Positions 38,554 to 50,134 of a stretch of 64,000 nucleotides of DNA are shown here, piece after piece. Where the stretch lies: the NCBI RefSeq assembly GCF_900103165.1, contig NZ_FNKY01000001.1, positions 1,612,001 to 1,676,000 on the forward strand. Direction: 5' to 3'. The notes beneath the pieces were generated by a model that worked only from the letters and a program-made list of their open reading frames with translations, was not told the DNA's origin and ran no database searches. A program made the position numbers and the translations under genes. The stretch is from Nitrosospira multiformis. GTDB taxonomy: Bacteria; Pseudomonadota; Gammaproteobacteria; Burkholderiales; Nitrosomonadaceae. Within the stretch, counting starts at the first letter, position 1; each line of letters opens with the position of its first letter.

Positions 38554-38640
38554 GTCATACTGACGGAAGCCAGTATCCAGCGGCATGCAAGGCACGCGAT
38601 GGTTGGTGTGGGCTGGATTCCCGATTAAGCCCGGAATGAC
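38554..38640. repeat. REP-like pair of palindromes, second copy
   Basis: GTCATACTGACGGAAGCCAG with TATCCAG at the left and CTGGATTCCCGATTAAGCCC with GGAATGAC at the right form an inverted pair 87 bp long, the same type as at 37482-37569. Confidence 0.65.
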
Positions 38641-38729
38641 AAATTCATGGTATTTTCTCGCCGGCAATCAGGAACCTCCGAATAAATTATCAACAGAGCA
38701 TTCTATGGAGATTTATTCAGAGACTTCTA

Positions 38730-40714
<1,985 letters not shown>

Positions 40715-40741
40715 GGTTTTCCTTTATTTTTTCTGAGATAT

Positions 40742-40908
40742 TTAACCCGAATGTTTCATAAATTCGCGCGCCCTCGCTGGCCTTTTGTTTCGTAGGGAAA
40801 TTTTGTTCAGTCGGGTGTATGAATAACTACACCACTCTTTCACAGAATCTCCCTACAAAACAATATCCTGCGCAATCATCACGCGAATTTATGAAACATC
40901 CGGGCTAA
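40742..40908. mobile_element. 167-bp MITE-like element, copy 2
   Basis: Same element as at 8931-9098: the ends TTAACCCGAATGTTTCATAA and TTATGAAACATCCGGGCTAA pair over about 27 bp with two mismatches, and the interior is highly similar, including the 29-codon frame MNNYTTLSQNLPTKQYPAQS. Both copies have the same orientation relative to the downstream minus-strand gene (acs, dapD). Confidence 0.85.
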
Positions 40909-40941
40909 GATGTTTTTGATATTCAAATTTTTCGGTGCACG

Positions 40942-42135
40942 CTATAAACAAGACATCAGCATTTTTATCCGGCTGGCCGCTTCAATACATTCCGTCAGCG
41001 GTGCGACCAGGGCAATACGCACGAAATTTTCACCAGGGTTAATCCCATGCGCGTGCCGTGCCAGATAACTGCCCGGTAATACCGTTACATTATAATCTTG
41101 ATATAGCTTGCGGGTGAACTCGACATCGCTAACCGGCGTTTTTACCCACAGATAAAATGCCGCGTCCGGTTTGGATATTTGCATGGTACCCGCCAGCAAT
41201 TCGGTGACCGTTGTGAATTTCTCCTGATACAAGCGGCGGTTCTCGATCACATGGGATTCGTCATTCCAGGCCGCCTCACTCGCTGCCTGTACCGCGGGGT
41301 TCATCGCGCTGCCATGGTAAGTGCGATAGAGCAGAAATTTTTCCAGCACCGCCGCATCTCCCGCTACAAAACCTGAGCGCATACCCGGCACATTGGACCG
41401 TTTCGACAAGCTGCTGAATACCATCAGCCGTGGAAAGCCGCTACGGCCGAGATGATGGGCGGCTTCCAGGGCGCCGAGCGGGGGCACGGCTTCATCGAAA
41501 TAGATTTCGGAGTAGCACTCGTCCGCGGCGATGATGAATCCATGCCGGTCGGAAAGCTCGAATAATCGCCGCCACTCATCCATCGACATCACTCTGCCAG
41601 TAGGATTGCCGGGTGAGCAGACGTATGCCAGTTGCGTACGGAACCAGATATCATCCGGTAATTGTGCATAGTCAAGCGCGAAATCATTCTCCGGCAACGT
41701 GTTCAAGAAATAGGGTGTGGCACCGGCCAGCAAAGCAGCGCCTTCATATATCTGGTAAAACGGATTTGGGCATACTACCGCCGCGTTTGAAAGAGATGAA
41801 TCAACCACCGACTGGGCAGCGGAAAACAGCGCTTCGCGGCTGCCGTTAACGGGAATGATCTCTGTTTCTGGATTTATCGCAGGCAAGCGGTAACGCCGCA
41901 TCAGCCAGGCGGCAATACTCGCACGCAGCGATCTGGTTCCAAGCGTTGTGGGATAATGCGCCAGACCAGAGAGGTTATCCGTCAGGGCCTGGCGGATGAA
42001 ATCAGGCGTTGCATGTTTGGGCTCGCCGATATGCAGGCTAATGGGTGTGAACGCCCGGCTGGGCGTGATTCCCTCGAACAGCTTGTGAAGCTTCTGAAAG
42101 GGGTAGGGTTGCAGGCGGTTGAGATTGGGATTCAA
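40942..42135 (-). CDS. dapC: Succinyldiaminopimelate aminotransferase
   Basis: Class I/II PLP-dependent aminotransferase of lysine synthesis. It shows the substrate loop PISLHIGEPKHATPDFIRQA, CSPGNPTGRVMS, the aspartate in IIAADECYSEIYFD and the PLP lysine in VFSSLSKRSNVPGMRSGFV. I prefer the TTG at 42135 because NPNLNRLQPYPFQKLHKLF is where the family begins; an ATG at 42234 would add 33 unrelated residues and overlap the divergent transporter gene. The neighbourhood of dapD and dapE supports the assignment over other aminotransferases. Confidence 0.88.
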   Translation of the reverse strand: MNPNLNRLQPYPFQKLHKLFEGITPSRAFTPISLHIGEPKHATPDFIRQALTDNLSGLAHYPTTLGTRSLRASIAAWLMRRYRLPAINPETEIIPVNGSREALFSAAQSVVDSSLSNAAVVCPNPFYQIYEGAALLAGATPYFLNTLPENDFALDYAQLPDDIWFRTQLAYVCSPGNPTGRVMSMDEWRRLFELSDRHGFIIAADECYSEIYFDEAVPPLGALEAAHHLGRSGFPRLMVFSSLSKRSNVPGMRSGFVAGDAAVLEKFLLYRTYHGSAMNPAVQAASEAAWNDESHVIENRRLYQEKFTTVTELLAGTMQISKPDAAFYLWVKTPVSDVEFTRKLYQDYNVTVLPGSYLARHAHGINPGENFVRIALVAPLTECIEAASRIKMLMSCL

Positions 42136-42223
42136 TTTTATAAAGGAGGCAACCTGCGACCGTAGGCAGTCATTTTCAGGATGGAATCTCTTGATCGGAG
42201 CAGAATTATAAAGGGCTGATGGC

Positions 42224-43123
42224 TTGCTGACCAAGCAAAATAATCAAAACAAACAAAACCTTTTGCCGGTAACGGCGCTACTCGGTGGCGCTATTATCTG
42301 GGGGCTGCTCTGGTATCCCTACCGGGTACTGGAACAAGCCGAGATAAGTGGTTCAATCGCAACGGCGATTACTTATTTTATTGCCTTGCTGCTGGGATTG
42401 GTGTCGTTCCGGAAAGATTTGCGAATGTCGCATATTGCCGGCGGTGAACCCTATCTGTTGTTAGGGATCGCGCTATTTGCGGGCTGGACCAATCTCGCTT
42501 ATGTGCTCGGCGTGATCCATGGCGAAGTCATGCGGGTGCTGTTGTTATTTTATCTCGCTCCGCTTTGGACCATTGTGTTTTCGCGCCTTTTGCTGAAAGA
42601 GAAATTAAGTCTGCATGGCTATCTGGTGATCATTGTTTCGCTGGCTGGCGCGATAACCATGCTGTGGGAACCGGAAAGTGGTTCCTTGCTGCCTTCATCC
42701 TACGGCGACTGGATGGGGTTGTCAGCCGGTTTCATGTTTGCGCTCTTGAATGTACTGAGCCGCAAAGACCAGTATCACAATGTTCAATCGAAATCCGTGG
42801 CAGTGTGGATGGGTGTCACCCTGACAGGATTCATTTACAGCCTGTTCTTGCCTGACTTATCCGTTCTGAGCAGTATTTCCATGGATTCGTATCTGCTACT
42901 GTTCGGATTGGGGATCATAGTGTTTGTGCTGAGTGTGGTCGTGCAATATGGTGTCACGCATGTTCCCGCGAATCGGGCTATCATCATTATGCTATTCGAA
43001 TTGGTGGTCGCGGCGGTGGCGGCGTATTTTCTGACTGATGAGGCCATGACGCTCAAGAGCTGGATGGGTGGTGCGCTGATTGTCTCGGCCAGTCTGTTTT
43101 CCGCAAGGATGAATCGGGAGTAG
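42224..43123 (+). CDS. EamA/DMT-family transporter
   Basis: 299 residues with about ten hydrophobic spans in two EamA halves (ALLGGAIIWGLLWYPYRVLE at the start, LLFGLGIIVFVLSVVVQYGV and PANRAIIIMLFELVVAAVAA in the second). Predicted inner-membrane metabolite exporter of unknown substrate. TTG start at 42224; no better in-frame start exists upstream. Divergent from dapC. Confidence 0.85.
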   Translation: MLTKQNNQNKQNLLPVTALLGGAIIWGLLWYPYRVLEQAEISGSIATAITYFIALLLGLVSFRKDLRMSHIAGGEPYLLLGIALFAGWTNLAYVLGVIHGEVMRVLLLFYLAPLWTIVFSRLLLKEKLSLHGYLVIIVSLAGAITMLWEPESGSLLPSSYGDWMGLSAGFMFALLNVLSRKDQYHNVQSKSVAVWMGVTLTGFIYSLFLPDLSVLSSISMDSYLLLFGLGIIVFVLSVVVQYGVTHVPANRAIIIMLFELVVAAVAAYFLTDEAMTLKSWMGGALIVSASLFSARMNRE

Positions 43124-43208
43124 CGTTGTCTCTTTCTTATAGTTGTCTTTGGCGGCATCGGCGCCATTGCCATTGTGGCACCTGCAAATCCCAACGAGGG
43201 GGATGAAT

Positions 43209-44159
43209 ATGGGGCACCACGTAGTTTTTCTGGAGCGCGATTCGATCAAGGCGCAGGTACGACGGCCGAGTTTCGAGCATACTTACGAAGAATACGCCCA
43301 CACAGCATTTGATCAGATCGTGCCGCGTCTGCGCCATGCGACAGTGGCAATGATCAATAAAGTACAGCTGAGCGATGAAACCCTTGCGGAATTGCCCAAG
43401 CTGAAAATGATCGCGGTGACGGCGACCGGGTATGACGGCATCGATATTGCGGCTTGCCGCAGCCGCGGTATCGCGGTGGCGAATATTCGCAATTATGCGA
43501 TTCATACTGTTCCGGAGCACGTGTTCGCGCTGGTACTGGCGTTACGCAGGAATTTATTGGCGTACCGGCAGGAGATTGAGCAGGGCGCCTGGCAGCAATC
43601 GGAGCAATTCTGCCTATTCACGCATCGTATCGCCGAGTTGTCCGGCTCCACCATGGGTATCGTTGGTGACGGCGCCATTGGACAGGGAACGGCTGCCATC
43701 GCGCGTGGCTTCGGCATGCATGTACTGTTTGCCTATCATCCTTCACCCAAGAAAAAAGAGGTGGTACTCACGCCGTTCGACCAGGTGCTTGCGGAGTCGG
43801 ACGTACTCTCGCTGCACTGTCCGTTGACCTCTGCAACGCGAGATCTTATTGGTATCAATGAACTGAGCAAGATGAAGCGCAGCGCGCTGCTGATCAATAC
43901 CGCGCGCGGCGGACTGGTTGATGAGGCAGCACTGGTTCAGGCACTGGATAAAGGCCTGATTGCCGGAGCGGGTTTTGACGTGCTGACTGTCGAGCCGCCA
44001 AAGAATGGCAATCCGTTACTCGATCTGCGCCGTCCCAACTTCATTCTGACGCCGCATGTGGCATGGGCATCAGATCAAGCAATGCAGTCTCTTGCCGATC
44101 AACTGATCAATAATATTGAAGCCTGGGTGGCTGGCAGGCCGCAGAACCTGGTCACTTGA
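43209..44159 (+). CDS. D-2-hydroxyacid dehydrogenase (hydroxypyruvate/glycerate type)
   Basis: NAD(P)-dependent D-isomer 2-hydroxyacid dehydrogenase. The substrate domain VTATGYDGIDIAACRSRGI is followed by the nucleotide-binding GIVGDGAIGQGTAAIARGFG, which has a Gly-Asp where most members have Gly-x-Gly, then LINTARGGLVDEAALVQAL (catalytic Arg), AGFDVLTVEPP (Glu) and TPHVAWAS (His). ATG 43209 has GAGGGGG six bases before it; 43203 is an alternative. Substrate may be hydroxypyruvate, but that is not decided by sequence. Confidence 0.86.
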   Translation: MGHHVVFLERDSIKAQVRRPSFEHTYEEYAHTAFDQIVPRLRHATVAMINKVQLSDETLAELPKLKMIAVTATGYDGIDIAACRSRGIAVANIRNYAIHTVPEHVFALVLALRRNLLAYRQEIEQGAWQQSEQFCLFTHRIAELSGSTMGIVGDGAIGQGTAAIARGFGMHVLFAYHPSPKKKEVVLTPFDQVLAESDVLSLHCPLTSATRDLIGINELSKMKRSALLINTARGGLVDEAALVQALDKGLIAGAGFDVLTVEPPKNGNPLLDLRRPNFILTPHVAWASDQAMQSLADQLINNIEAWVAGRPQNLVT

Positions 44160-44375
44160 GCGATGGGTCTGGTCCGGTGATTCAGGGATGAAGCCCGTCT
44201 GCTTCAGCCGTTCTAAACACTGTCCATGTACCGGGTATTTATCCAATAGGCGTCCAGTAAGTCCTGTTGACAAGCTAAGGACCCTCCGATAGTCTCCTAC
44301 AGTTTGGTTAGCCTGATATTAAGGTGAGGGCAGCTGGAATTCATCCGCTATACCCCCTCAGGCAGGCTGGAATCC

Positions 44376-44405
44376 TTGATCAATTTGATTGTCACTATGT
44401 TATAT
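44376..44405 (+). promoter_or_regulatory. Possible promoter of the rubrerythrin gene
   Basis: TTGATC at 44376-44381 and TTATAT at 44400-44405 with an 18-bp spacer, 15 bp ahead of the ATG. GAGGAGAG at 44409-44416 is a strong ribosome-binding site. Confidence 0.4.
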
Positions 44406-44419
44406 AAGAGGAGAGCATC

Positions 44420-44839
44420 ATGGAACTTAAAGGATCAAAAACTGAAGAGAATCTAAAAGCAGCTTTTGCCGGGGAATCTCAGGCCAATCGCCGTTATCTC
44501 TATTTTGCGGCCAAAGCGGACGTGGAAGGTCAGAATGATGTGGCGGCGGTATTCCGTTCCACCGCTGAAGGAGAAACCGGTCATGCTCATGGTCATCTGG
44601 AATATCTGGAAACCTGTGGGGACCCGGCTACGGGTCTGCCTTTCGGCCCGTCGCGCGACAATCTGAAAACGGCCATCGCCGGCGAAACCCATGAATACAC
44701 CGACATGTATCCGGGTATGGCCAAATCCGCGCGGGATGAGGGCTTTGATGAAATCGGCGATTGGTTCGAGACGTTGGCCAAGGCTGAACGCTCTCATGCC
44801 AACCGCTTTCAGAAAGCTCTGGATAATCTGGCCGATTAG
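44420..44839 (+). CDS. Rubrerythrin (di-iron domain only)
   Basis: 139-residue ferritin-like di-iron protein, a peroxide-reducing stress protein. Ligand motifs: [50 protein letters not shown] and [16 protein letters not shown]. The C-terminal rubredoxin domain of classical rubrerythrin is missing, as in many short relatives. It opens the run rubrerythrin / Fe-S protein / DUF3501 / CNP1-like. Confidence 0.9.
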   Translation: MELKGSKTEENLKAAFAGESQANRRYLYFAAKADVEGQNDVAAVFRSTAEGETGHAHGHLEYLETCGDPATGLPFGPSRDNLKTAIAGETHEYTDMYPGMAKSARDEGFDEIGDWFETLAKAERSHANRFQKALDNLAD

Positions 44840-44939
44840 GTAAGCGTTATAAAAAACGGATAGACCGGATAGCAATCGATCCGGTTGGTCCGCTTTATTC
44901 TGCAATTTCTTTAATTCTTTTATCTATTTCCATTTTGCC

Positions 44940-46268
44940 ATGACCACTCGTGAAGGCAGTCTGGAGCCTCCGAAGCGGCATCCGCTCGACTGGGTAAATT
45001 CGGATTTTTATGATGAGCCGAAGCTATTTCAGGAGATGGAGCGCGTCTTCGACATCTGTCATGGCTGCCGCCGTTGCGTCAATCTATGCACGGCTTTTCC
45101 ACGACTGTTCGATCTTATCGATGACGGGACTACCGGCGAATTGGATGGGGTGGAAAAACAGAACCTCTGGGAAGTGGTGGATCGCTGTTATCTTTGCGAT
45201 ATGTGTTTCATGACGAAGTGTCCCTATGTGCCTCCTCATCCATGGAATATTGATTTTCCGCACCTGATGCTGCGAGCCAAAGCGGTCAAGTATAAAAAAG
45301 GGGAAACCGGTTTCCGTGATAAATTGCTTTCCAGTACTGATCTCATGGGTAAGCTGGCCAGCATTCCAGTAGTGGCCCAGACGGTAAACGCCGTTAACAA
45401 GACGCCTGCCGCCCGCAAGTTGATGGATAGCATGCTGGGTATTCACGCCGAACGGGTACTGCCCGATTACGACAGCCACAAATTTCGTAAGAATGCCAGG
45501 GTCAATTCCTCTCATGAAGTTCGCAATGGTGCCAGGACATCGGGAAAGGTGGCGATTTATGCTACCTGCTACGTGAATTACAATGAACCTGGCATTGGAC
45601 ACGATTTATTGAAAATACTCGAGCACAACGAGATTCCGGCATGTCTGGTGGAAAAAGAGGTTTGTTGCGGCATGCCAAAGCTGGAACTGGGTGATCTGGA
45701 TGCGGTGAATGAGCTCAAAAAAGTGAATATTCCCCACCTGGTAAAACTGGCGAAGGAAGGTTATGCGATACTCGCAGCCGTGCCTTCGTGCACACTGATG
45801 TACAAGCAGGAATTGCCGCTCATGTTTCCCGAGGATGACGACGTGCAAGCAGTAGCGGCAGCCATGTTCGATCCGTTCGAGTACCTGATGCTGCGTAATC
45901 GGGACGGTCTGCTGAAAACCGATTTCAAGCAGCCATTGGGGAATGTTTCCTACCATATCCCCTGCCATTTACGGGTGCAGAATGTCGGGCAGAAGACGAA
46001 GGACATGCTGCAAATGATTCCCGGAACCAAGGTGAGCGTGGTGGAGCGTTGCTCCGGTCATGATGGCACGTGGGGAGTCAAAAGCGAGCACTTCGCCGAT
46101 TCCATGAAGATCGGCAAGCCGGTGTTCAAGCAGATGGCCGCACCCGGCCCCGATTACATTAGTTCCGACTGTGCCATCGCCGGGCGCCATATTCAGCAGG
46201 GTATGGGTGAGAACAGGGCGCAGAAGCAGCACCCATTGACGCTGATACGGATCGCTTACGGACTCTGA
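44940..46268 (+). CDS. Fe-S protein with two CCG domains (GlpC/HdrD-like)
   Basis: 442 residues. The N-terminal half holds two [4Fe-4S] motifs (CHGCRRCVNLCTAFP; CYLCDMCFMTKCPYVPPHP). The C-terminal half has two cysteine-rich CCG-type domains (YATCYVNYNEPGIG / CLVEKEVCCGMPKLELGD; YHIPCHLRVQNVG / ERCSGHDGTWGVK). The layout is that of GlpC and heterodisulfide-reductase-type electron carriers, but no glpA/glpB is near. Together with rubrerythrin it may deliver electrons for peroxide reduction. Confidence 0.85.
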   Translation: MTTREGSLEPPKRHPLDWVNSDFYDEPKLFQEMERVFDICHGCRRCVNLCTAFPRLFDLIDDGTTGELDGVEKQNLWEVVDRCYLCDMCFMTKCPYVPPHPWNIDFPHLMLRAKAVKYKKGETGFRDKLLSSTDLMGKLASIPVVAQTVNAVNKTPAARKLMDSMLGIHAERVLPDYDSHKFRKNARVNSSHEVRNGARTSGKVAIYATCYVNYNEPGIGHDLLKILEHNEIPACLVEKEVCCGMPKLELGDLDAVNELKKVNIPHLVKLAKEGYAILAAVPSCTLMYKQELPLMFPEDDDVQAVAAAMFDPFEYLMLRNRDGLLKTDFKQPLGNVSYHIPCHLRVQNVGQKTKDMLQMIPGTKVSVVERCSGHDGTWGVKSEHFADSMKIGKPVFKQMAAPGPDYISSDCAIAGRHIQQGMGENRAQKQHPLTLIRIAYGL

Positions 46269-46355
46269 ACAGGTCATGACTGAACGGCTCAACTCCAGGC
46301 GGCATATTTATCCATAACCATTCTTGTTACGCCAATTCGGAACTATCTATCAATC

Positions 46356-46955
46356 ATGCCTCAAATTACCCGCGATAGCCTGATGACACTGGAAGCCTAT
46401 GCCAAAGCGCGGCAGGAATTCCGCGCCAAGGTGATGGCGCACAAAAAAAACCGCAAAGTTTATCTGGGCGAAAACGTGACGCTCATTTTCGAGGATGAGT
46501 TGACCATACGGTATCAGATCCAGGAAATGTTGCGGGTAGAGAAGATTTTTGAGGAAGAGGGCATACTCGACGAATTGGATGCGTACGGCCCCCTGGTTCC
46601 TGACGGCGGCAACTGGAAAGCTACCATGATGATTGAATATCCAGATCCGGTCGAGCGCGCTGCCAGACTGGCGGAATTGACGGGTATCGAGGATAGAGTA
46701 TGGGTAAGGGTACATGACCATGACCCGGTTTACGCCATCGCCGATGAGGATCTCGAGCGGGAAAACGCGGAAAAAACCTCCTCGGTGCATTTTTTGCGTT
46801 TTGAGCTGGGCAACGGGATGATAAAGGCATTGCGCCAGGGTGCCCCTTTGAGCATGGGCATCGCCCATCCCGCGTATGAGGTTCCAGCTAAACCGGTAAC
46901 AGGAACGGTGCGCGACGCTTTAATCAATGATTTGACCGCGGATTTGGCTACATGA
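46356..46955 (+). CDS. DUF3501 family protein
   Basis: 199 residues, soluble; matches the DUF3501 family (LMTLEAYAKARQEFRAKVMA, LIFEDELTIRYQIQEMLRVE, HFLRFELGNGMIKALRQGAP). Function unknown. This family commonly accompanies the rubrerythrin / Fe-S pair that precedes it here. Its stop overlaps the next start by four bases. Confidence 0.82.
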   Translation: MPQITRDSLMTLEAYAKARQEFRAKVMAHKKNRKVYLGENVTLIFEDELTIRYQIQEMLRVEKIFEEEGILDELDAYGPLVPDGGNWKATMMIEYPDPVERAARLAELTGIEDRVWVRVHDHDPVYAIADEDLERENAEKTSSVHFLRFELGNGMIKALRQGAPLSMGIAHPAYEVPAKPVTGTVRDALINDLTADLAT

Positions 46956-47473
46956 TGAAAAAATTCCTGACGTTGTTATGCTTTCTGCCGATTGCGGCTG
47001 ATGCCCAGCAAAATAAATTCGAGTATGAATTTGATCATGAAAAACCCTGGATCGAACTCCAGACACAATTGCCGAGCTATCCCCAGCCGGAAAACATGCT
47101 GCAATTTGATGCTGGTCCGGCCAGTAACAACCTTCATTACGTCGATGCCTCCTCCATTGCGGTAGGAGAGGATAGCGTAGTGCGCTATAGCCTTGTGGTC
47201 AAATCGCCCTCAGGGGCGATGAACGTGAGTTATGAGGGAATACGCTGCCAGACTGCAGAGAAAAGAACTTATGCCTACGGCCGCAGCGATAATACCTGGA
47301 GCCGGGCAAGGCTGTCTAAATGGGCTGACCTGGAAAATATTGCCCAGAATTACGCCCAGCGGGCACTCTACCGGTATTACTTCTGCCCCCTCGGAATCCA
47401 TATGGTGAAAGATGCGGAGGAGGCTATCAGTGCGTTGAAAGCTGGGATCCACCCGCGCGCCGTGCGTTACTGA
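46952..47473 (+). CDS. CNP1-like exported protein
   Basis: 173 residues with a signal peptide (MMKKFLTLLCFLPIAADA). The mature part resembles the CNP1-like family of betaproteobacteria (YVDASSIAVGEDSVVRYSLV, SGAMNVSYEGIRCQT, ARLSKWADLENIAQNYAQRA). Periplasmic, role unknown. The ATGA overlap with DUF3501 indicates translational coupling. Confidence 0.82.
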   Translation: MMKKFLTLLCFLPIAADAQQNKFEYEFDHEKPWIELQTQLPSYPQPENMLQFDAGPASNNLHYVDASSIAVGEDSVVRYSLVVKSPSGAMNVSYEGIRCQTAEKRTYAYGRSDNTWSRARLSKWADLENIAQNYAQRALYRYYFCPLGIHMVKDAEEAISALKAGIHPRAVRY

Positions 47474-47514
47474 GTCCCTATCGTGCGGATTAACCAGTAA
47501 GGTCAAAAAGTGCG

Positions 47515-48264
47515 CTATCCCTGGGGACTATCCGTCATATGCCGGCAGTATTTCTGCAGATTCTCCGGTAAATCATCGGGGCAGACACCGCACTGCCGGT
47601 TTCCCGGCACGGCATAATCCATAAACGTCGGATATGGCAATTTGAGACTTGCCATGATCTCCCTAAACTCTTCCAAAGTGCGGTGAGTTCCCAACCGGGG
47701 GTTGCGTTTTTTTTCTTGTGCAATGGAGGAAACCCGCCGGTCGTTATAGTCATGGGCCGGATATACCAGACAGTCATCCGGTAACGAAAACAGCTTTTCC
47801 TTCACGCTTTTATATAATGCGTCCATATCGCCGTTCTGGAAATCGGTACGCCCGCACCCTTCAATCAGGAGGGCATCGCCGGTAAAGACCCTGTTACCGC
47901 ATTGGTAAGCAAAGTGCCCGTCGGTATGCCCAGGCGTATGTAACGGTTGCAATGCAATGCCTCCTACCTGCAACGATTTGCCTTCTTCAATACCAAAATC
48001 TGTGCAGGATAGCCGGTCGAAAGCTGGTACGGCGATTTTGCTGCCTACCTGCTTTTTCAGTTCAAGTGCGGCGGTGATGTGGTCCGCGTGAATATGCGTT
48101 TCAACGCTATAGGCTAAACTCAGTCCGAGGCGGCTGAGTTCAGCCAGATCACGATCCATGGACACAATCACCGGATCAATCAACACGGCCTGCCCGGTTT
48201 CCTCGCAGCCGAGCAGGTATGTGAAGGTGCTGGACAAAGGCTCGAACAATTGCCGGAATATCAT
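47515..48264 (-). CDS. ETHE1-like MBL-fold hydrolase / persulfide dioxygenase
   Basis: 249 residues with an intact metal site: ETHIHADHITAA, LHTPGHTDGHFAY, FTGDALLIEGCGRTDFQNGD and YPAHDYNDRRVSSIAQEKKR. The GRTDFQ-GD motif is characteristic of ETHE1 persulfide dioxygenases. The C-terminus has an extra CGVCPDDL segment. The DUF442 protein encoded upstream on the same strand is often linked to such hydrolases. Confidence 0.85.
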   Translation of the reverse strand: MIFRQLFEPLSSTFTYLLGCEETGQAVLIDPVIVSMDRDLAELSRLGLSLAYSVETHIHADHITAALELKKQVGSKIAVPAFDRLSCTDFGIEEGKSLQVGGIALQPLHTPGHTDGHFAYQCGNRVFTGDALLIEGCGRTDFQNGDMDALYKSVKEKLFSLPDDCLVYPAHDYNDRRVSSIAQEKKRNPRLGTHRTLEEFREIMASLKLPYPTFMDYAVPGNRQCGVCPDDLPENLQKYCRHMTDSPQG

Positions 48265-48382
48265 TCTAAATCCGGCAGCTGCAGCGAATTCACCAAGAAG
48301 GTGAAGGTCAAGTAGGATACACAGTCTTTGTGGATCATGATGTTAAACTAAAAAGCGAGCGGTCAACCGCCGGATTTAGGAT
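48263..48382. repeat. 120-bp inverted-repeat element, relative of 15433-15669
   Basis: ATTCTAAATCCGGC at the left and GCCGGATTTAGGAT at the right are inverted. The right end with GAGCGGTCAACCGCC equals the complement of the left end of the element at 15433. The interior is different and shorter. Confidence 0.6.
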
Positions 48383-48418
48383 CGTGGCATTACAGACTAG
48401 GCTGAATCGAAGAGCGTA

Positions 48419-48751
48419 TTACCGTGATCGTTCGTAGAGGATCTTTGAACGAATCCCCAGCCGGCAATAGCCCATGGTCGGGCCAGGTAAATTGGCGATC
48501 ACTGTCTTGAAAGTGGCAACGTTCGTATCGTTTATTTGACCGGGCACGACCGGCAGGTAGGCAAATTCCAGCCCCAATTTCTTCGCTGTCTCTTCAAGAA
48601 GATTGTGATCCGGATGAATACCGCCATCCTCGCTATCGGGCCGGTTACAAATTATGCTTTTGAATCCCGCTGCTTTAATATCAGGTAAGTCCTCCAGGTC
48701 GATTTGCGGGCTGGTCGAGAAATTGGCGTCAAGTCTGGTGAGCGATTTCAT
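48419..48751 (-). CDS. TIGR01244/DUF442 phosphatase- or sulfurtransferase-like protein
   Basis: 110 residues with the fold of dual-specificity-phosphatase-like DUF442 proteins: LDANFSTSPQIDLEDLPDIK, FKSIICNRPDSEDG, FAYLPVVPGQIN, and the cysteine loop GYCRLGIRSKILYER that corresponds to the Cys-x5-Arg active site. Read with the ETHE1-like gene it may take part in sulfide or persulfide metabolism; the two are 150 bp apart with an inverted-repeat element between. Confidence 0.78.
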   Translation of the reverse strand: MKSLTRLDANFSTSPQIDLEDLPDIKAAGFKSIICNRPDSEDGGIHPDHNLLEETAKKLGLEFAYLPVVPGQINDTNVATFKTVIANLPGPTMGYCRLGIRSKILYERSR

Positions 48752-48781
48752 AGAGCATCCTTCGAAGAGTATTGATTCATA

Positions 48782-49900
48782 CTATAGCAGAACCAGATTG
48801 TTCCTATGAATGAGTTCCGGTTCTCCCACATATCCCAGGATGGATTCGATTTCGTTACTGGCCCGCCGCAGGATTCTCCGTGTTTCAGCCGCGTTATAAT
48901 TAACCAGCCCACGGGCGATTTCCCTGCCAGCCGGATCAAGACAACCCACCACCTCACCACGCTCGAAATCACCATGAACATCCGTCACACCTATCGATAA
49001 AAGACTTTTGCCGCTACCCATGAGTGCTTTTACCGCTCCTTCGTCCAGTATGACGTTCCCGCGCATTTGCAGGTGATCGGCGAGCCATTGCTTGCGCGCC
49101 GCCAATGTCATGGTTTCCGCCAGCAATTGCGTGCCGATGGCTTTTCCTTCAGCGAGAAGAAGCAGGACGCCGGTTTCGTGCCCGGACGCGATGACGGTGT
49201 GGGCACCGCTGCGCGCCGCACGTTTTGCGGCTATTACTTTGGTCAGCATGCCACCGCGGCCTATGGCGCTGCCAGCTCCGCCCGCCATGGCTTCGATTGC
49301 CGGGTCTCCGGCGCGAGCTTCCTCTACCAGTATGGCTTTCGCATCCTTACGCGGGTCGGCAGTGAATAACCCACCCTGGTCGGTGAGAATCACCAATACG
49401 TCAGCTTCGATCAGGTTGGTTACCAATGCGGCAAGTGTATCGTTATCACCAAAACGGATTTCGTCGGTCGCTACGGTGTCATTTTCGTTAATGACAGGAA
49501 TGACGTTCAGGCTTAGCAGCGTAATCAGAGTCGAACGAGCATTCAAGTATCGCTTGCGGTCCGACAAATCCTCATGCGTGAGCAACACTTGAGCTGCCTG
49601 TATATTGTGCTTGCGGAAACAGGATTCATACGCCTGTACCAGGCCCATCTGTCCGACGGCGGCGGCAGCCTGCAACTCGTGCAGCGCGTGAGGGCGTTTC
49701 TTCCAGTTCAGACGCTGCATGCCTTCCGCGATCGCGCCGGAAGAAACCAGCACGACTTCCTTGCCCATTTCTTTGAGCTTGGCGATCTGCTCCGCCCAGC
49801 GCGCGAGCGCGGCATGGTCGAGCCCCTGTCCCTGGTTGGTGACAAGGCTGCTGCCGACTTTAACAACGATGCGCCGCGACTGTTTTACAATGGATTGCAT
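48782..49900 (-). CDS. proB: Glutamate 5-kinase
   Basis: First step of proline synthesis. Amino-acid-kinase domain ([70 protein letters not shown]) followed by a C-terminal PUA domain from about 275 ([36 protein letters not shown]). 372 residues, full length. Isolated; proA is not beside it here. Confidence 0.96.
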   Translation of the reverse strand: MQSIVKQSRRIVVKVGSSLVTNQGQGLDHAALARWAEQIAKLKEMGKEVVLVSSGAIAEGMQRLNWKKRPHALHELQAAAAVGQMGLVQAYESCFRKHNIQAAQVLLTHEDLSDRKRYLNARSTLITLLSLNVIPVINENDTVATDEIRFGDNDTLAALVTNLIEADVLVILTDQGGLFTADPRKDAKAILVEEARAGDPAIEAMAGGAGSAIGRGGMLTKVIAAKRAARSGAHTVIASGHETGVLLLLAEGKAIGTQLLAETMTLAARKQWLADHLQMRGNVILDEGAVKALMGSGKSLLSIGVTDVHGDFERGEVVGCLDPAGREIARGLVNYNAAETRRILRRASNEIESILGYVGEPELIHRNNLVLL

Positions 49901-50134
49901 GCCTGGTTTTGCCTGTTTTTTTCGCGAGGAACAGTTAATTCCTTACAGATTTGAGCTGACAATAAGAACTGCTGGAGGAATTGAATGTAAGCGCAAGTAT
50001 AATCTTTGCCAAGCGCTTTATAAAGATAGCGTCAGCGCACTGGTCACGCTGACTTGCAGGCGAGCAGCCTGCTATATTGCTGCTTACTTGACGACATGAA
50101 ACACGGATTTCGCCAGCTGATCAGGCAGTCTGAA

